A stretch of DNA of 30,585 bases from Comamonadaceae bacterium CG_4_10_14_3_um_filter_60_75 (GCA_002784245.1 PFKL01000064.1:1-30585), one strand, 5' to 3'; numbered from the stretch's first letter, positions 7,762 through 15,128 are shown. Made by a program: numbers and translations. The notes: generated by a model not told the origin, from the letters alone.

Positions 7762-8577
7762 TCAGAACTTCTGGCACACGGGGCAGTAAAACGTCGAGCG
7801 TCCCCCCTGACGAATCACCTTGATCGGCGTCTGACAGCGTCGACACGGCAACCCAGCGCGGCCATACACCATGGCCTGCAGTTGGAAATACCCCGGCTTG
7901 CCGTCAGCACTGGAAAAATCACGCAAGGTGCTGCCACCCTGTTCTACCGCGCGGCTCAGAACGTCGCGAATAGCCTCACGTAACAGCGCCGTCCGCCGAA
8001 AACTCAGGCGTGCCGCGCTGAGCGTCGGCCGGATACCGGCCAAAAAAAGGCTTTCACACGCATAAATATTGCCCACACCAACCACCAACTCACCCGCTAG
8101 CAACACCTGCTTGACCGCCGTGCCATGGCACTTCATGCCTTGCTGGAACAGGGCCAGGTCAAAGCCGTCGCTCAAAGGTTCCATCCCGAGTTTGCCCAAC
8201 AATTTGACAGCAACAGGGTCAGCCAGGTTGTCCACAAAGACAACCGCACCAAAGCGGCGCGGGTCATTGAGTCTGAGCGTTCCCTGCGTCGTCACCAGAT
8301 CGAAATGATCGTGCACGCCAGGCGCGGGTAACACCGAAGCAAACAGCAGGCTGCCTGACATGCCCAAATGCACCAGCAGCCACCCCCGGTCAAGCGCAAG
8401 CAGCAAATATTTGCCACGTCGGCCTACGGTTTGGACGCTTTTGTTGAGCAACTGGTCAGGGCTACAACCCAAGGGCCAGCGCAGAGGTTTACCCCGGCGC
8501 ACCGCAGTGACCACAGCACCTGCAATGGCATCGGCAAAACTGCGCCGGGTAACTTCAACCTCGGGTAATTCAGGCAT
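7762..8577 (-). CDS. mutM: Formamidopyrimidine-DNA glycosylase (Fpg/MutM)
   Basis: 271 residues, full length. Bifunctional glycosylase/AP lyase that excises 8-oxoguanine and formamidopyrimidines opposite C. The N-terminus MPELPEVEV carries the catalytic Pro2 and Glu3; Lys56 lies in VGRRGKYLLL. The H2TH region includes VGNIYACESLFLAGI, and the C-terminal zinc finger has four cysteines (CRRC ... CPVC, about residues 245-268) with the GGRSTFYC loop. First gene of the probable operon with the dynamin-like GTPase and mutY. It diverges from the TPR gene with 40 bases between starts. Confidence 0.97.
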   Translation of the reverse strand: MPELPEVEVTRRSFADAIAGAVVTAVRRGKPLRWPLGCSPDQLLNKSVQTVGRRGKYLLLALDRGWLLVHLGMSGSLLFASVLPAPGVHDHFDLVTTQGTLRLNDPRRFGAVVFVDNLADPVAVKLLGKLGMEPLSDGFDLALFQQGMKCHGTAVKQVLLAGELVVGVGNIYACESLFLAGIRPTLSAARLSFRRTALLREAIRDVLSRAVEQGGSTLRDFSSADGKPGYFQLQAMVYGRAGLPCRRCQTPIKVIRQGGRSTFYCPVCQKF

Positions 8578-8605
8578 GTGAAAGTGCTTTGTGTGAACCT
8601 TCGAT

Positions 8606-8611
8606 TATTAT
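8606..8611 (+). promoter_or_regulatory. -10-like hexamer before the TPR gene
   Basis: TATTAT ends six bases (GAACGG) before the ATG at 8618. No Shine-Dalgarno sequence is visible. No good -35 is found at 16-18 bases. Same geometry as at hrcA, nadK, pth and lpxC. Confidence 0.35.
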
Positions 8612-8617
8612 GAACGG

Positions 8618-10348
8618 ATGCGTCTTCACCACGTTTTACTTTCATGGCTTGCGGTTTTTGCATTGGCAGCACAAGCCCAAACCGCACCGCTCAGGGAACC
8701 CGCCCCAAAGGTTTCTGCACTTGACGGCGCGCTGTTTTACCAAATTTTGCTGGGCGAACTCAATGCCCGCTCGGAAGAGCCCGGCACCGCTTTCTCCATT
8801 CTGCTGGACGCTGCCCGCAAGACCAGCGACCCGGCGCTATTCAAGCGGTCAGTGCAAATCGCGTTGCAGGCGCGCTCCGGGGAATCGGCGCTGGTGGCGG
8901 CGCGCGCCTGGTCCAAGGCGCTGCCATCATCACAAGAGGCCAACCGCTACGTATTACAAATCTTGCTTGGTCTCAACCGCTTGGCAGACACCTTGGCGCC
9001 ACTCAAGAAAGAGCTGTCGCTGACGCCTGCGCCGCAGCGCCGTGAACTTATCTGGGCGCTGCCTGGCTTGTATGACCGCGTGCGCGACAAACAAGCGGCC
9101 GTGGCGCTGGTCGAGCAGGCGCTAGCCGACGCGATCAAGCTACCCGACTTGTCGGCTACCGTCTGGGCCAGTCTGGGACGTATGCGGCAAGCCGCCGGTG
9201 ACAGCCCTGCCGCACTGAATGCAGCCAAGCAGGGGTTGTCGCAAGACCCACGTTCCGAACACGCGGCGTTGTTGGCACTTTCTTTGATCGACCCGGGACG
9301 ACCCGAAGCGGAAACACTCGTCAAAAGCCACCTGGCCGCAGCCCGGCCGGAGTTCCGCATGGCGTATGTCAAGACGCTACTCAATGGCCGACGCGAAGAC
9401 GATGCCAAGCTTCAATTGCAAACGCTGCGGGAGCAGACACCAGACTACGCCGACGCCTGGCTGGTCGAAGGCGCCTTGTTGGCGCAACAAGGTCAATCTG
9501 ATCTGGCGGAGCAGCACCTGTCGCGTTATCTGGACTTGACCAATGCGCAAGGCGACGCCAAAACAGGCGCTGAAGTCAGACGGGGCCGATCACAGGCCTT
9601 TTTAACCATGGCCCAGGTCTTTGAGCAACGTCAGGACCTAACCAGGGCGCAAGAGTGGTTGCAAAAGGTGGACAACCCCGACGACATCATGCGCGCGCAA
9701 ATCCGCAGCGCCGCGCTGATGGCAAAACAAGGGCGGGTCGATGAGGCAATTAGCCTGATTCGAAACCAGGCAGAGCGTTCGAGCACAGACGCCCGACTCA
9801 AACGTTCGGCAGAGGTGCAGCTGCTGCGTGACCAGAAGTTATTCGAGCGTGCCCGCGAGGCGCTGAAAAATTACGTCGCACAGTTTCCCGACGACAGCGA
9901 TCTGGTCTACGACCTGGCCATGGTCTACGAGAAACTGGGGGACTTGGCCGAGATGGAGCGTCTGCTGCGCGAGCTCATCGCCGCACGCCCCGATGATCCG
10001 CACGCCTACAACGCGCTGGGCTATTCGCTGGCCGATCGCAACCTGCGGCTGCCCGAAGCGATCGAACTGATCACCAAGGCGCTGCAACTCACCCCAAAGG
10101 ACCCGTTCATTACCGACAGTCTGGCCTGGGCCTTTTTCCGCAGTGGTAACAACGAAGAGGCGCTGCGCTTGTTGCAACAAGCCTACAGCGACCGCCCCGA
10201 CGCCGAAATTGCCGCTCATTTGGGCGAAGTGCTGTGGCAGATGGGACAACACGCCTCGGCGCAAGAAATTTTCAGGCAAGGTCTGAAGCTCAGTCCAGAG
10301 AACGAAACCCTGAAAGAAACGGTCAAGCGCCTGCGCGTACCATTGTGA
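8618..10348 (+). CDS. Exported tetratricopeptide repeat protein
   Basis: 576 residues. Residues 1-20 look like a Sec signal peptide (short basic start, hydrophobic core LSWLAVFALA, cleavage after AQA). The mature protein is almost entirely helical repeats; the clearest TPR units lie near the C-terminus (YDLAMVYEKLGDLAEMERLL, then DPHAYNALGYSLADRN, then DPFITDSLAWAFFRSGN, then IAAHLGEVLWQMGQ). Proteins of this type lie directly upstream of lolB in Burkholderiales and are thought to be periplasmic or lipoprotein-associated scaffolds; I do not know a defined function. The stop codon shares one base with the lolB start (TGATG), so the pair is probably coupled, which points to a role in the outer membrane assembly neighbourhood. 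Confidence 0.92.
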   Translation: MRLHHVLLSWLAVFALAAQAQTAPLREPAPKVSALDGALFYQILLGELNARSEEPGTAFSILLDAARKTSDPALFKRSVQIALQARSGESALVAARAWSKALPSSQEANRYVLQILLGLNRLADTLAPLKKELSLTPAPQRRELIWALPGLYDRVRDKQAAVALVEQALADAIKLPDLSATVWASLGRMRQAAGDSPAALNAAKQGLSQDPRSEHAALLALSLIDPGRPEAETLVKSHLAAARPEFRMAYVKTLLNGRREDDAKLQLQTLREQTPDYADAWLVEGALLAQQGQSDLAEQHLSRYLDLTNAQGDAKTGAEVRRGRSQAFLTMAQVFEQRQDLTRAQEWLQKVDNPDDIMRAQIRSAALMAKQGRVDEAISLIRNQAERSSTDARLKRSAEVQLLRDQKLFERAREALKNYVAQFPDDSDLVYDLAMVYEKLGDLAEMERLLRELIAARPDDPHAYNALGYSLADRNLRLPEAIELITKALQLTPKDPFITDSLAWAFFRSGNNEEALRLLQQAYSDRPDAEIAAHLGEVLWQMGQHASAQEIFRQGLKLSPENETLKETVKRLRVPL

Positions 10349-10863
10349 TGCGTGCGCGTTGTCTTGCTTCGTTTTTTATTTATTTAGCTATTTTATTGAT
10401 AGCTGGTTGCGCAATATCCAAAAGGGCTGATGGCCTAAATTCTTCAAACATTTCTTTTTGGCAAGGCCGCCTGGCGGTGCATGCCGAACCTGACGAATCA
10501 CGGGATCAAGCGCAGGCACAGGCGTTCAGCGCAGCCTTTGAGCTGCGGGGCAATGCCAAGACAGGCGAGTTGTTGTTATTGACGCCGCTGGGGAGCACGG
10601 CAGCAGCCATTCGCTGGACACCCAATGGCGCCGAGTTACAGGCGCAAGGCAGCACCCGCCAATTTGGCAATCTGCAACAACTGATATTACAAACGCTGGG
10701 CTCAGACGTGCCGGTGTCGGCACTTTTTTTGTGGTTGCGCGGGCAGGATGTCGAAGTAGACGGCTGGCAGGTGGACTTGTCGCAATCCGGGCAAGGCAAA
10801 ATCGTCGCCAGCCGCCAACAGCCACCGCCTGCAGCGCAGCTGCGCCTGATACTGGAACAATAG
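10348..10863 (+). CDS. lolB: Outer membrane lipoprotein LolB
   Basis: 171 residues. LolB receives lipoproteins from the periplasmic carrier LolA and inserts them in the outer membrane. The lipobox is LIAGC with Cys21 as the lipidation site; there is no Asp at +2 (Ala follows), consistent with outer membrane sorting. The LolB domain begins at FWQGRLAV and continues through GELLLLTPLG, SALFLWLRG and the final LRLILEQ. The ATG at 10348 overlaps the stop of the TPR gene by one base. The signal peptide is encoded by an AT-rich patch (10384-10444) with a base composition unlike the rest of the gene, which aligns with patches in recN and an M16 peptidase gene. ispE follows after 37 bases. Confidence 0.93.
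   Translation: MRARCLASFFIYLAILLIAGCAISKRADGLNSSNISFWQGRLAVHAEPDESRDQAQAQAFSAAFELRGNAKTGELLLLTPLGSTAAAIRWTPNGAELQAQGSTRQFGNLQQLILQTLGSDVPVSALFLWLRGQDVEVDGWQVDLSQSGQGKIVASRQQPPPAAQLRLILEQ
10384..10444 (+). repeat. Short AT-rich dispersed element, copy forming the lolB signal peptide
   Basis: Ungapped alignment with the M16-peptidase copy keeps GCTATT at positions 4-9, ATA at 16-18, CTG/GxT around 20-24, CGC at 27-29 and GGGCTG at 41-46. It encodes LAILLIAGCAISKRADGL, that is, the hydrophobic core and lipobox of LolB, in the same reading frame as the M16 copy. Confidence 0.45.
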
Positions 10864-10900
10864 ATGCTGCGGCCCAACCGGCCACTTTTCAAGACTGAAC

Positions 10901-11737
10901 ATGAAAGCCATCGTTGACGTCTGCGCACCTGCGAAAGTAAACCTTTTCCTGCATATCGTCGGCCGACGCGCCGATGGTTACCATCTGCTCGAATCAGTCT
11001 TCGCCCTGATTGACTGGTGCGACACGCTGCATTTTGAGGTGCGCCGGGATGGCGTCCTGAGCCGTGAAGACCAGGGCGCTGCTTTGCCGGCAGATGACCT
11101 GATCCTGCGCGCGGCCAGTGCCTTGCAGCGCGCCGGTTCGGCGGCACAAGGCGCCCACATCGTGGTCGAGAAACGCATCCCGGCACAGGCAGGCATGGGC
11201 GGCGGGTCGTCCGATGCGGCCAGCACCCTGCTTGCACTGAACCGGCTGTGGGGTCTCAATTTCAGCCGTGATGCACTCACCGCCATCGGCCTGACCCTGG
11301 GAGCGGACGTGCCATTTTTTTTAGGTGGCCACAATGCTTGGGTGAGTGGTATCGGCGACAAGATGCAGCCTGTTACCGTGCCGCAAGCGCGTCTGGTGGT
11401 TGTCAAGCCCGGCCAGGGCGTGTCAACCCAGTTAATTTTTTCTCACCCGGATTTAAAAAGAGACTCGCAACCCGCTATACTCTCCGGCTTCGTTGCAGAC
11501 GCCTTCGGCTTTGGCCAAAACGACTTGCAAGTCGTTGCTCAGCAGATGTGCCCAGGCATTGGTCAAGCTTTGAACTGGCTTGAAAAATGCGGGCTTGACG
11601 GCAGAATGACAGGCTCTGGAAGTGCGGTGTTTGCGCGAACGTTGCCCGGCTTTGAATTGCCAACGGCTCCCGAGTCATTGCAGGTCAGGTTATGCAACAC
11701 CCTGGTAGCACACCCTTTGCAGGGTTGGGCCACCTGA
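10901..11737 (+). CDS. ispE: 4-diphosphocytidyl-2-C-methyl-D-erythritol kinase
   Basis: 278 residues. GHMP-family kinase that phosphorylates CDP-methylerythritol in the non-mevalonate isoprenoid pathway. The N-terminal APAKVNLFLHIVGRRADGYH is the family signature, and the ATP-binding loop is PAQAGMGGGSSDAAS (about residues 94-108). The C-terminal MTGSGSAVFA motif is also present. It lies between lolB and tRNA-Gln/prs, the usual order in beta- and gammaproteobacteria. Inside the gene at 11453-11481 there is a promoter-like sequence that could drive the tRNA and prs. Confidence 0.97.
   Translation: MKAIVDVCAPAKVNLFLHIVGRRADGYHLLESVFALIDWCDTLHFEVRRDGVLSREDQGAALPADDLILRAASALQRAGSAAQGAHIVVEKRIPAQAGMGGGSSDAASTLLALNRLWGLNFSRDALTAIGLTLGADVPFFLGGHNAWVSGIGDKMQPVTVPQARLVVVKPGQGVSTQLIFSHPDLKRDSQPAILSGFVADAFGFGQNDLQVVAQQMCPGIGQALNWLEKCGLDGRMTGSGSAVFARTLPGFELPTAPESLQVRLCNTLVAHPLQGWAT
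11453..11481 (+). promoter_or_regulatory. Possible promoter inside ispE for tRNA-Gln and prs
   Basis: TTAAAA (11453-11458) and TATACT (11476-11481) are separated by 17 bases in a local AT-rich patch. The predicted start is near 11488, about 290 bases before the tRNA. No terminator is seen between this point and prs. Confidence 0.4.
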
Positions 11738-11779
11738 GTTGGTTTTCGGTGAATCATGTGTCACATGGTTTACCCGTGT

Positions 11780-11856
11780 AGGGGAGTCGCCAAGCTGGTT
11801 AAGGCACTGGATTTTGATTCCAGCATGCGAAGGTTCGAATCCTTCCTCCCCTGCCA
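11780..11856 (+). tRNA. tRNA-Gln (anticodon TTG)
   Basis: 77 bases. Acceptor stem AGGGGAG/CTCCCCT is fully paired, discriminator G, CCA encoded. Anticodon stem CTGGA/TCCAG encloses loop TTTTGAT, anticodon TTG. T-arm AGGTTCGAATCCT. It lies between ispE and prs, a common site for this tRNA in proteobacteria. Confidence 0.97.
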
Positions 11857-11919
11857 AATTTCCACGTGTATCGACTTCGTACCTGCCAAAGCAATTGCCT
11901 TTTTTTAGTTGGGATACCC

Positions 11920-12897
11920 ATGCAAGCCGATCAAGCCCCTGAATTCATGGTTTTTACCGGCAATGCCAATCCCCGACTGGCAGCAGACATCGCCCAGCAC
12001 CTGAAGATCGAATTGGGCTCGGCTGACGTTGGCCGTTTTTCAGACGGTGAGGTCACGGTCGAACTCAAGCAGAACGTGCGCGCACGTGACGTTTTTGTGG
12101 TGCAAAGCACTTGCGCCCCCACCAACGAGAACCTGATGGAATTGCTGATCATGGTCGACGCGCTCAAGCGTGCATCGGCCGAACGCATCAGCGCAGTCAT
12201 CCCTTACTTTGGCTACGCCCGCCAAGACCGCCGTCCACGCTCAAGCCGGGTACCAATCTCGGCTAAGGTGGTGGCCAATATGCTGCAGGCCGTTGGCGTC
12301 GCCCGCGTACTGACGATGGACTTGCACGCAGACCAGATTCAGGGCTTTTTTGATATCCCGGTGGACAACATTTACGCCTCGCCCGTTTTGCTGGGTGACC
12401 TGCGGCAAAAAAATTACGACGATCTGATCGTGGTATCTCCCGACGTCGGTGGTGTGGTGCGCGCCCGCGCGCTGGCCAAGCAACTCGGCTGCGATCTCGC
12501 CATCATCGACAAGCGCCGCCCCAAAGCCAACGTCAGCGAAGTCATGCACGTCATTGGTGAAATTGACGGCCGCAACTGCGTCATCATGGACGACATGATC
12601 GATACCGCCGGCACGCTGGTCAAGGCTGCTGAAGTGCTCAAGCAACGTGGAGCCAAAAAGGTCTACGCCTACTGCACGCACCCCATTTTTTCTGGTCCGG
12701 CTATCGAACGCATCGGCACTGGCAGCGTCCTCGACGAGGTGGTGGTAACAGACACCATTCCGCTGAGCGCGAGCGCCCTGGCCTGCCCCAAGATCCGCCA
12801 ACTCAGCGTGGCGCCGCTGATCGCCGAAACCATTTATCGAATTGCGCATGGCAAGTCTGTCATGAGTTTCTTTTCTGACCAGGAAAACCTTTTCTGA
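11920..12897 (+). CDS. prs: Ribose-phosphate pyrophosphokinase (PRPP synthetase)
   Basis: 325 residues. Makes PRPP from ribose 5-phosphate and ATP for nucleotide, His, Trp and NAD synthesis. Motifs: GRFSDGEV near the N-terminus, the flexible loop PYFGYARQDRR, metal-binding His in MDLHADQIQGFF, the PRPP-binding loop IMDDMIDTAGTL, and the C-terminal LFxD-type tail. The ATG at 11920 fits the family N-terminus (FMVFTGNANPRLA); an upstream in-frame ATG at 11866 would add 18 residues from the tRNA trailer and is unlikely. The mRNA may carry tRNA-Gln in its 5' end. Confidence 0.97.
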   Translation: MQADQAPEFMVFTGNANPRLAADIAQHLKIELGSADVGRFSDGEVTVELKQNVRARDVFVVQSTCAPTNENLMELLIMVDALKRASAERISAVIPYFGYARQDRRPRSSRVPISAKVVANMLQAVGVARVLTMDLHADQIQGFFDIPVDNIYASPVLLGDLRQKNYDDLIVVSPDVGGVVRARALAKQLGCDLAIIDKRRPKANVSEVMHVIGEIDGRNCVIMDDMIDTAGTLVKAAEVLKQRGAKKVYAYCTHPIFSGPAIERIGTGSVLDEVVVTDTIPLSASALACPKIRQLSVAPLIAETIYRIAHGKSVMSFFSDQENLF

Positions 12898-12950
12898 GCA
12901 GGAATTGCAGTCGCCTGCCTTCATTCTGAGGGACGGGCTTTTTTCAATCC

Positions 12951-12975
12951 GGGTCGCACTGGTCGCGGTCGACCC
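12951..12975 (+). promoter_or_regulatory. Small hairpin in the rplY leader
   Basis: GGGTCG (12951-12956) pairs with CGACCC (12970-12975) across 13 bases and sits just before the AGGAG ribosome binding site of rplY. A role in translation control is possible but unproven; the stem is only six pairs. Confidence 0.25.
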
Positions 12976-12991
12976 AAGCAGGAGTTAGTCA

Positions 12992-13654
12992 ATGAAATTA
13001 GTCGCTTTTGAGCGTTCAAAGCAGGGCACGGGTGCGAGCCGCCGTCTGCGCATTTCCGGTCGGACGCCCGGTATCGTTTACGGTGGCGCCACCGAACCCA
13101 AACTGATCGAACTCGATCACAACGCGCTCTGGCACGCCCTGAAAAAGGAAGCCTTTCACTCGAGCGTCCTGAGCATGGATGTTGGTGGAACAGAACACAA
13201 AGTGCTGTTGCGTGATGTCCAGGTGCATCCCTACAAGCAGCTCGTCCTGCACGTGGACTTTCAACGCGTGGACGCCACAACCAAACTGCACATGAAGGTG
13301 CCGTTGCACTTCTTTGGTGACGATCAGTCCCCAGCGGTCAAGTCTGAAGGTTGTATTGCCAACCACGTTCTGAGTGAAATCGACGTGTTGTGCCTGCCCG
13401 CCGACCTGCCAGAGTTCATTAAAGTGGACCTCAGTGGCTTGACGAAAGGCAACTCGCTGCACTTGTGCGACATTCCCGTGCCCAAGGGCGTCAAGGTTGT
13501 CATCCACGGTGGTGACAAGAACCCGGTGGTTGTCTCTGTGGTCGCAGTCGCAGGCGCCGAAGAAGCCCCGGCTGCAGCGGCCGCACCTGAAGCGACCGCC
13601 ACCGCACCAAAGGCTGATGCCAAAGCAGACGCCAAACCCGCGGCCAAAAAATAA
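12992..13654 (+). CDS. rplY: 50S ribosomal protein L25 (Ctc/TL5-type)
   Basis: 220 residues, the long Ctc-like form with two domains instead of the short E. coli L25. The N-terminal domain (residues 1-90, RRLRISGRTPGIVYGG and DVQVHPYKQLVLHVDFQRV) binds 5S rRNA; the C-terminal beta domain ends near residue 185. An Ala/Lys-rich tail follows (APAAAAAPEATATAPK and so on), probably disordered. A good AGGAG ribosome binding site precedes the ATG. A strong intrinsic terminator follows the stop by 23 bases. The prs-rplY-pth order is standard in this group. Confidence 0.97.
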   Translation: MKLVAFERSKQGTGASRRLRISGRTPGIVYGGATEPKLIELDHNALWHALKKEAFHSSVLSMDVGGTEHKVLLRDVQVHPYKQLVLHVDFQRVDATTKLHMKVPLHFFGDDQSPAVKSEGCIANHVLSEIDVLCLPADLPEFIKVDLSGLTKGNSLHLCDIPVPKGVKVVIHGGDKNPVVVSVVAVAGAEEAPAAAAAPEATATAPKADAKADAKPAAKK

Positions 13655-13677
13655 GCACGCCGGCGCGTAGCGTGAAC

Positions 13678-13702
13678 AAGCCCACTTCGGTGGGCTTTTT
13701 TT
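13678..13702 (+). terminator. Intrinsic terminator after rplY
   Basis: Stem AAGCCCAC/GTGGGCTT closed by a TTCG tetraloop, followed by an uninterrupted T run to 13702. It ends the prs-rplY transcript. It is also close to the pth promoter region. Confidence 0.92.
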
Positions 13703-13715
13703 ATTGCCGCACCGG

Positions 13716-13721
13716 CATAAT
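13716..13721 (+). promoter_or_regulatory. -10-like hexamer of pth (possible leaderless start)
   Basis: CATAAT ends six bases (CCAGCC) before the ATG at 13728. The strong terminator ends only 13 bases upstream, so pth needs its own promoter here. No Shine-Dalgarno sequence and no convincing -35. Confidence 0.45.
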
Positions 13722-13727
13722 CCAGCC

Positions 13728-14360
13728 ATGATTCGACTTTTTGTGGGGCTCGGCAATCCCGGCCCAGACTATGACGGCACCCGACACAACGCCGGTTTTT
13801 GGTGGCTTGATGGCGTTGCCAACGTGCTGAATGCGCCGCTACACATGGACAAAAGCTACCATGGCTTGGTGGCGCGCACCTCGGTCAATGGTCAAACCGT
13901 CTGGTTGCTCGAACCGCAGACCTTCATGAATCTGAGTGGCAAGTCGGTTGCCGCACTGGCCCAGTTTTTCAAAATTCCACCGCAAGAAATCCTGGTGGCG
14001 CACGATGATCTCGACATTGTCCCCGGCGAGGCCAAGCTGAAACTCGGCGGCAGTCACGCGGGACACAACGGTTTGCGCGACATCCATGCGCAGCTCGGAA
14101 CAGACCAATACTGGCGCTTGCGACTGGGCATCGGCCACCCCGGCAACAAGGCCGAAGTCATCCACTGGGTGCTTAAAAAACCGCCATTGGATCACCGCAT
14201 CGCGATTGACCAGGCGATTGACCGTAGCCTTAAAGCCTTGCCAGCACTGTTGGACGGTGACATGGAACAAGCCACACGACTGATCCATACCAGCAAGCCA
14301 CCCCGACCCAAACCCCCGCGCCCGCTGCCGAAGGCCGCCGACACAGCACCCATTCCATGA
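13728..14360 (+). CDS. pth: Peptidyl-tRNA hydrolase
   Basis: 210 residues. Releases peptides from stalled peptidyl-tRNA. Key residues are visible: GLGNPG near the N-terminus, catalytic His in TRHNAGF, FMNLSG, HDDLDI (catalytic Asp) and GGSHAGHNGLRDI. A Pro-rich tail (residues about 192-210) is not part of the core fold. The ATG at 13728 gives the family N-terminus MIRLFVGLGNPG; a TTG eight codons upstream lies directly behind the terminator and is unlikely. The stop overlaps the next gene (ATGA). Confidence 0.97.
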   Translation: MIRLFVGLGNPGPDYDGTRHNAGFWWLDGVANVLNAPLHMDKSYHGLVARTSVNGQTVWLLEPQTFMNLSGKSVAALAQFFKIPPQEILVAHDDLDIVPGEAKLKLGGSHAGHNGLRDIHAQLGTDQYWRLRLGIGHPGNKAEVIHWVLKKPPLDHRIAIDQAIDRSLKALPALLDGDMEQATRLIHTSKPPRPKPPRPLPKAADTAPIP

Positions 14361-14815
14361 AGATACCCTATTTGTTCACGCTTTTCTTTGCAGCGCTTTC
14401 GTTGACCTCGGCCACGGCGACCCACGGCGAGGAAATCTATCGTTGCGGCAACAGCTACAGCCAGATGCCCTGCGCGCAGGGCAAGGTTCTGAACATTGAT
14501 GACTCACGCGATGCGGCACGCAAAAAAGAAGTCGACGCAGCGACACGTCGCGATAACCAACTTGCCAACCAGCTTGAGCATGAACGGCTGCTGCAGGAGC
14601 AGGCACACATACACAAGCCAACCAAGCAAAATGGCGCAAAAACAGCCAAGGTACCCACAGCGCCAGTCCCGGACCAAACGACCACACTCACCCCCAAACG
14701 ACCCAAACGCGTGCTGCACAAGCACAAAGACTTCACCGCACTGATTCCCGGGTCAGATCAAAAATCCAGCGTCAAGAAAAAACCAACGCAACCCAAAGCT
14801 GCCGCGTCAAAGTGA
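14357..14815 (+). CDS. Small exported protein with DUF4124-like motif
   Basis: 152 residues. Residues 1-24 form a signal peptide (MKIPYLFTLFFAALSLTS, cleavage near ATHG). The stretch EEIYRCGNSYSQMPCAQGK has the Tyr-x-Cys ... Pro-Cys pattern of DUF4124 proteins, small periplasmic proteins of unknown function common in betaproteobacteria. The remainder is very rich in Lys, Ala, Thr and Pro and probably disordered, with a basic end. The ATG overlaps the pth stop by four bases, so translation is probably coupled. Its last nine bases overlap the 3' end of the convergent ferredoxin gene. Function unknown. Confidence 0.8.
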   Translation: MKIPYLFTLFFAALSLTSATATHGEEIYRCGNSYSQMPCAQGKVLNIDDSRDAARKKEVDAATRRDNQLANQLEHERLLQEQAHIHKPTKQNGAKTAKVPTAPVPDQTTTLTPKRPKRVLHKHKDFTALIPGSDQKSSVKKKPTQPKAAASK

Positions 14816-15073
14816 ACCGATTGCACTTTGCGCCTGCAGGCGTCGGTACTTCTGCCACAAGGTTTCCTTGTCCTCGACATGCGCCGGGTCTACCGGGATA
14901 CAGTTCACCGGGCACACCTGCACGCACTGCGGTTCGTCAAAATGGCCGACACATTCGGTGCATTTACCCGGGTCAATCTGGTAAATCTCGGGCCCCATGA
15001 AGATGGCCTCGTTCGGGCATTCGGGCTCACATACATCACAATTGATGCACTCGTCGGTAATCAGCAAGGCCAT
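14807..15073 (-). CDS. YfhL-type 2[4Fe-4S] ferredoxin
   Basis: 88 residues. First cluster motif CINCDVCEPECPNEAI, second cluster ligands in CTECVGHFDEPQCVQVCP: the spacing with an insertion between the second and third cysteines is the hallmark of the YfhL/Allochromatium-type ferredoxins, which have very low redox potential. Electron carrier in the cytoplasm; partner not identifiable here. Genes of this type lie by coaD in many beta- and gammaproteobacteria. It ends by overlapping the convergent DUF4124-like gene by nine bases. Confidence 0.94.
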   Translation of the reverse strand: MALLITDECINCDVCEPECPNEAIFMGPEIYQIDPGKCTECVGHFDEPQCVQVCPVNCIPVDPAHVEDKETLWQKYRRLQAQSAIGSL

Positions 15074-15128
15074 ACAGTGCGCCCAAGGCGGTAATTGGAC
15101 AAGAACCTGATTTTAGGTTTGACAGCGA

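Noticed and set aside
12898..12942. Terminator after prs (GC-rich stretch then six T)
   Set aside because: The bases before the T run do not form a continuous stem; GCAGG/CCTGC further upstream pairs but has no T run directly after it.
14357..14815. DUF4124-like gene as recently acquired DNA
   Set aside because: It is coupled to pth by ATGA, and its unusual Lys/Thr/Pro-rich composition is explained by a disordered tail.
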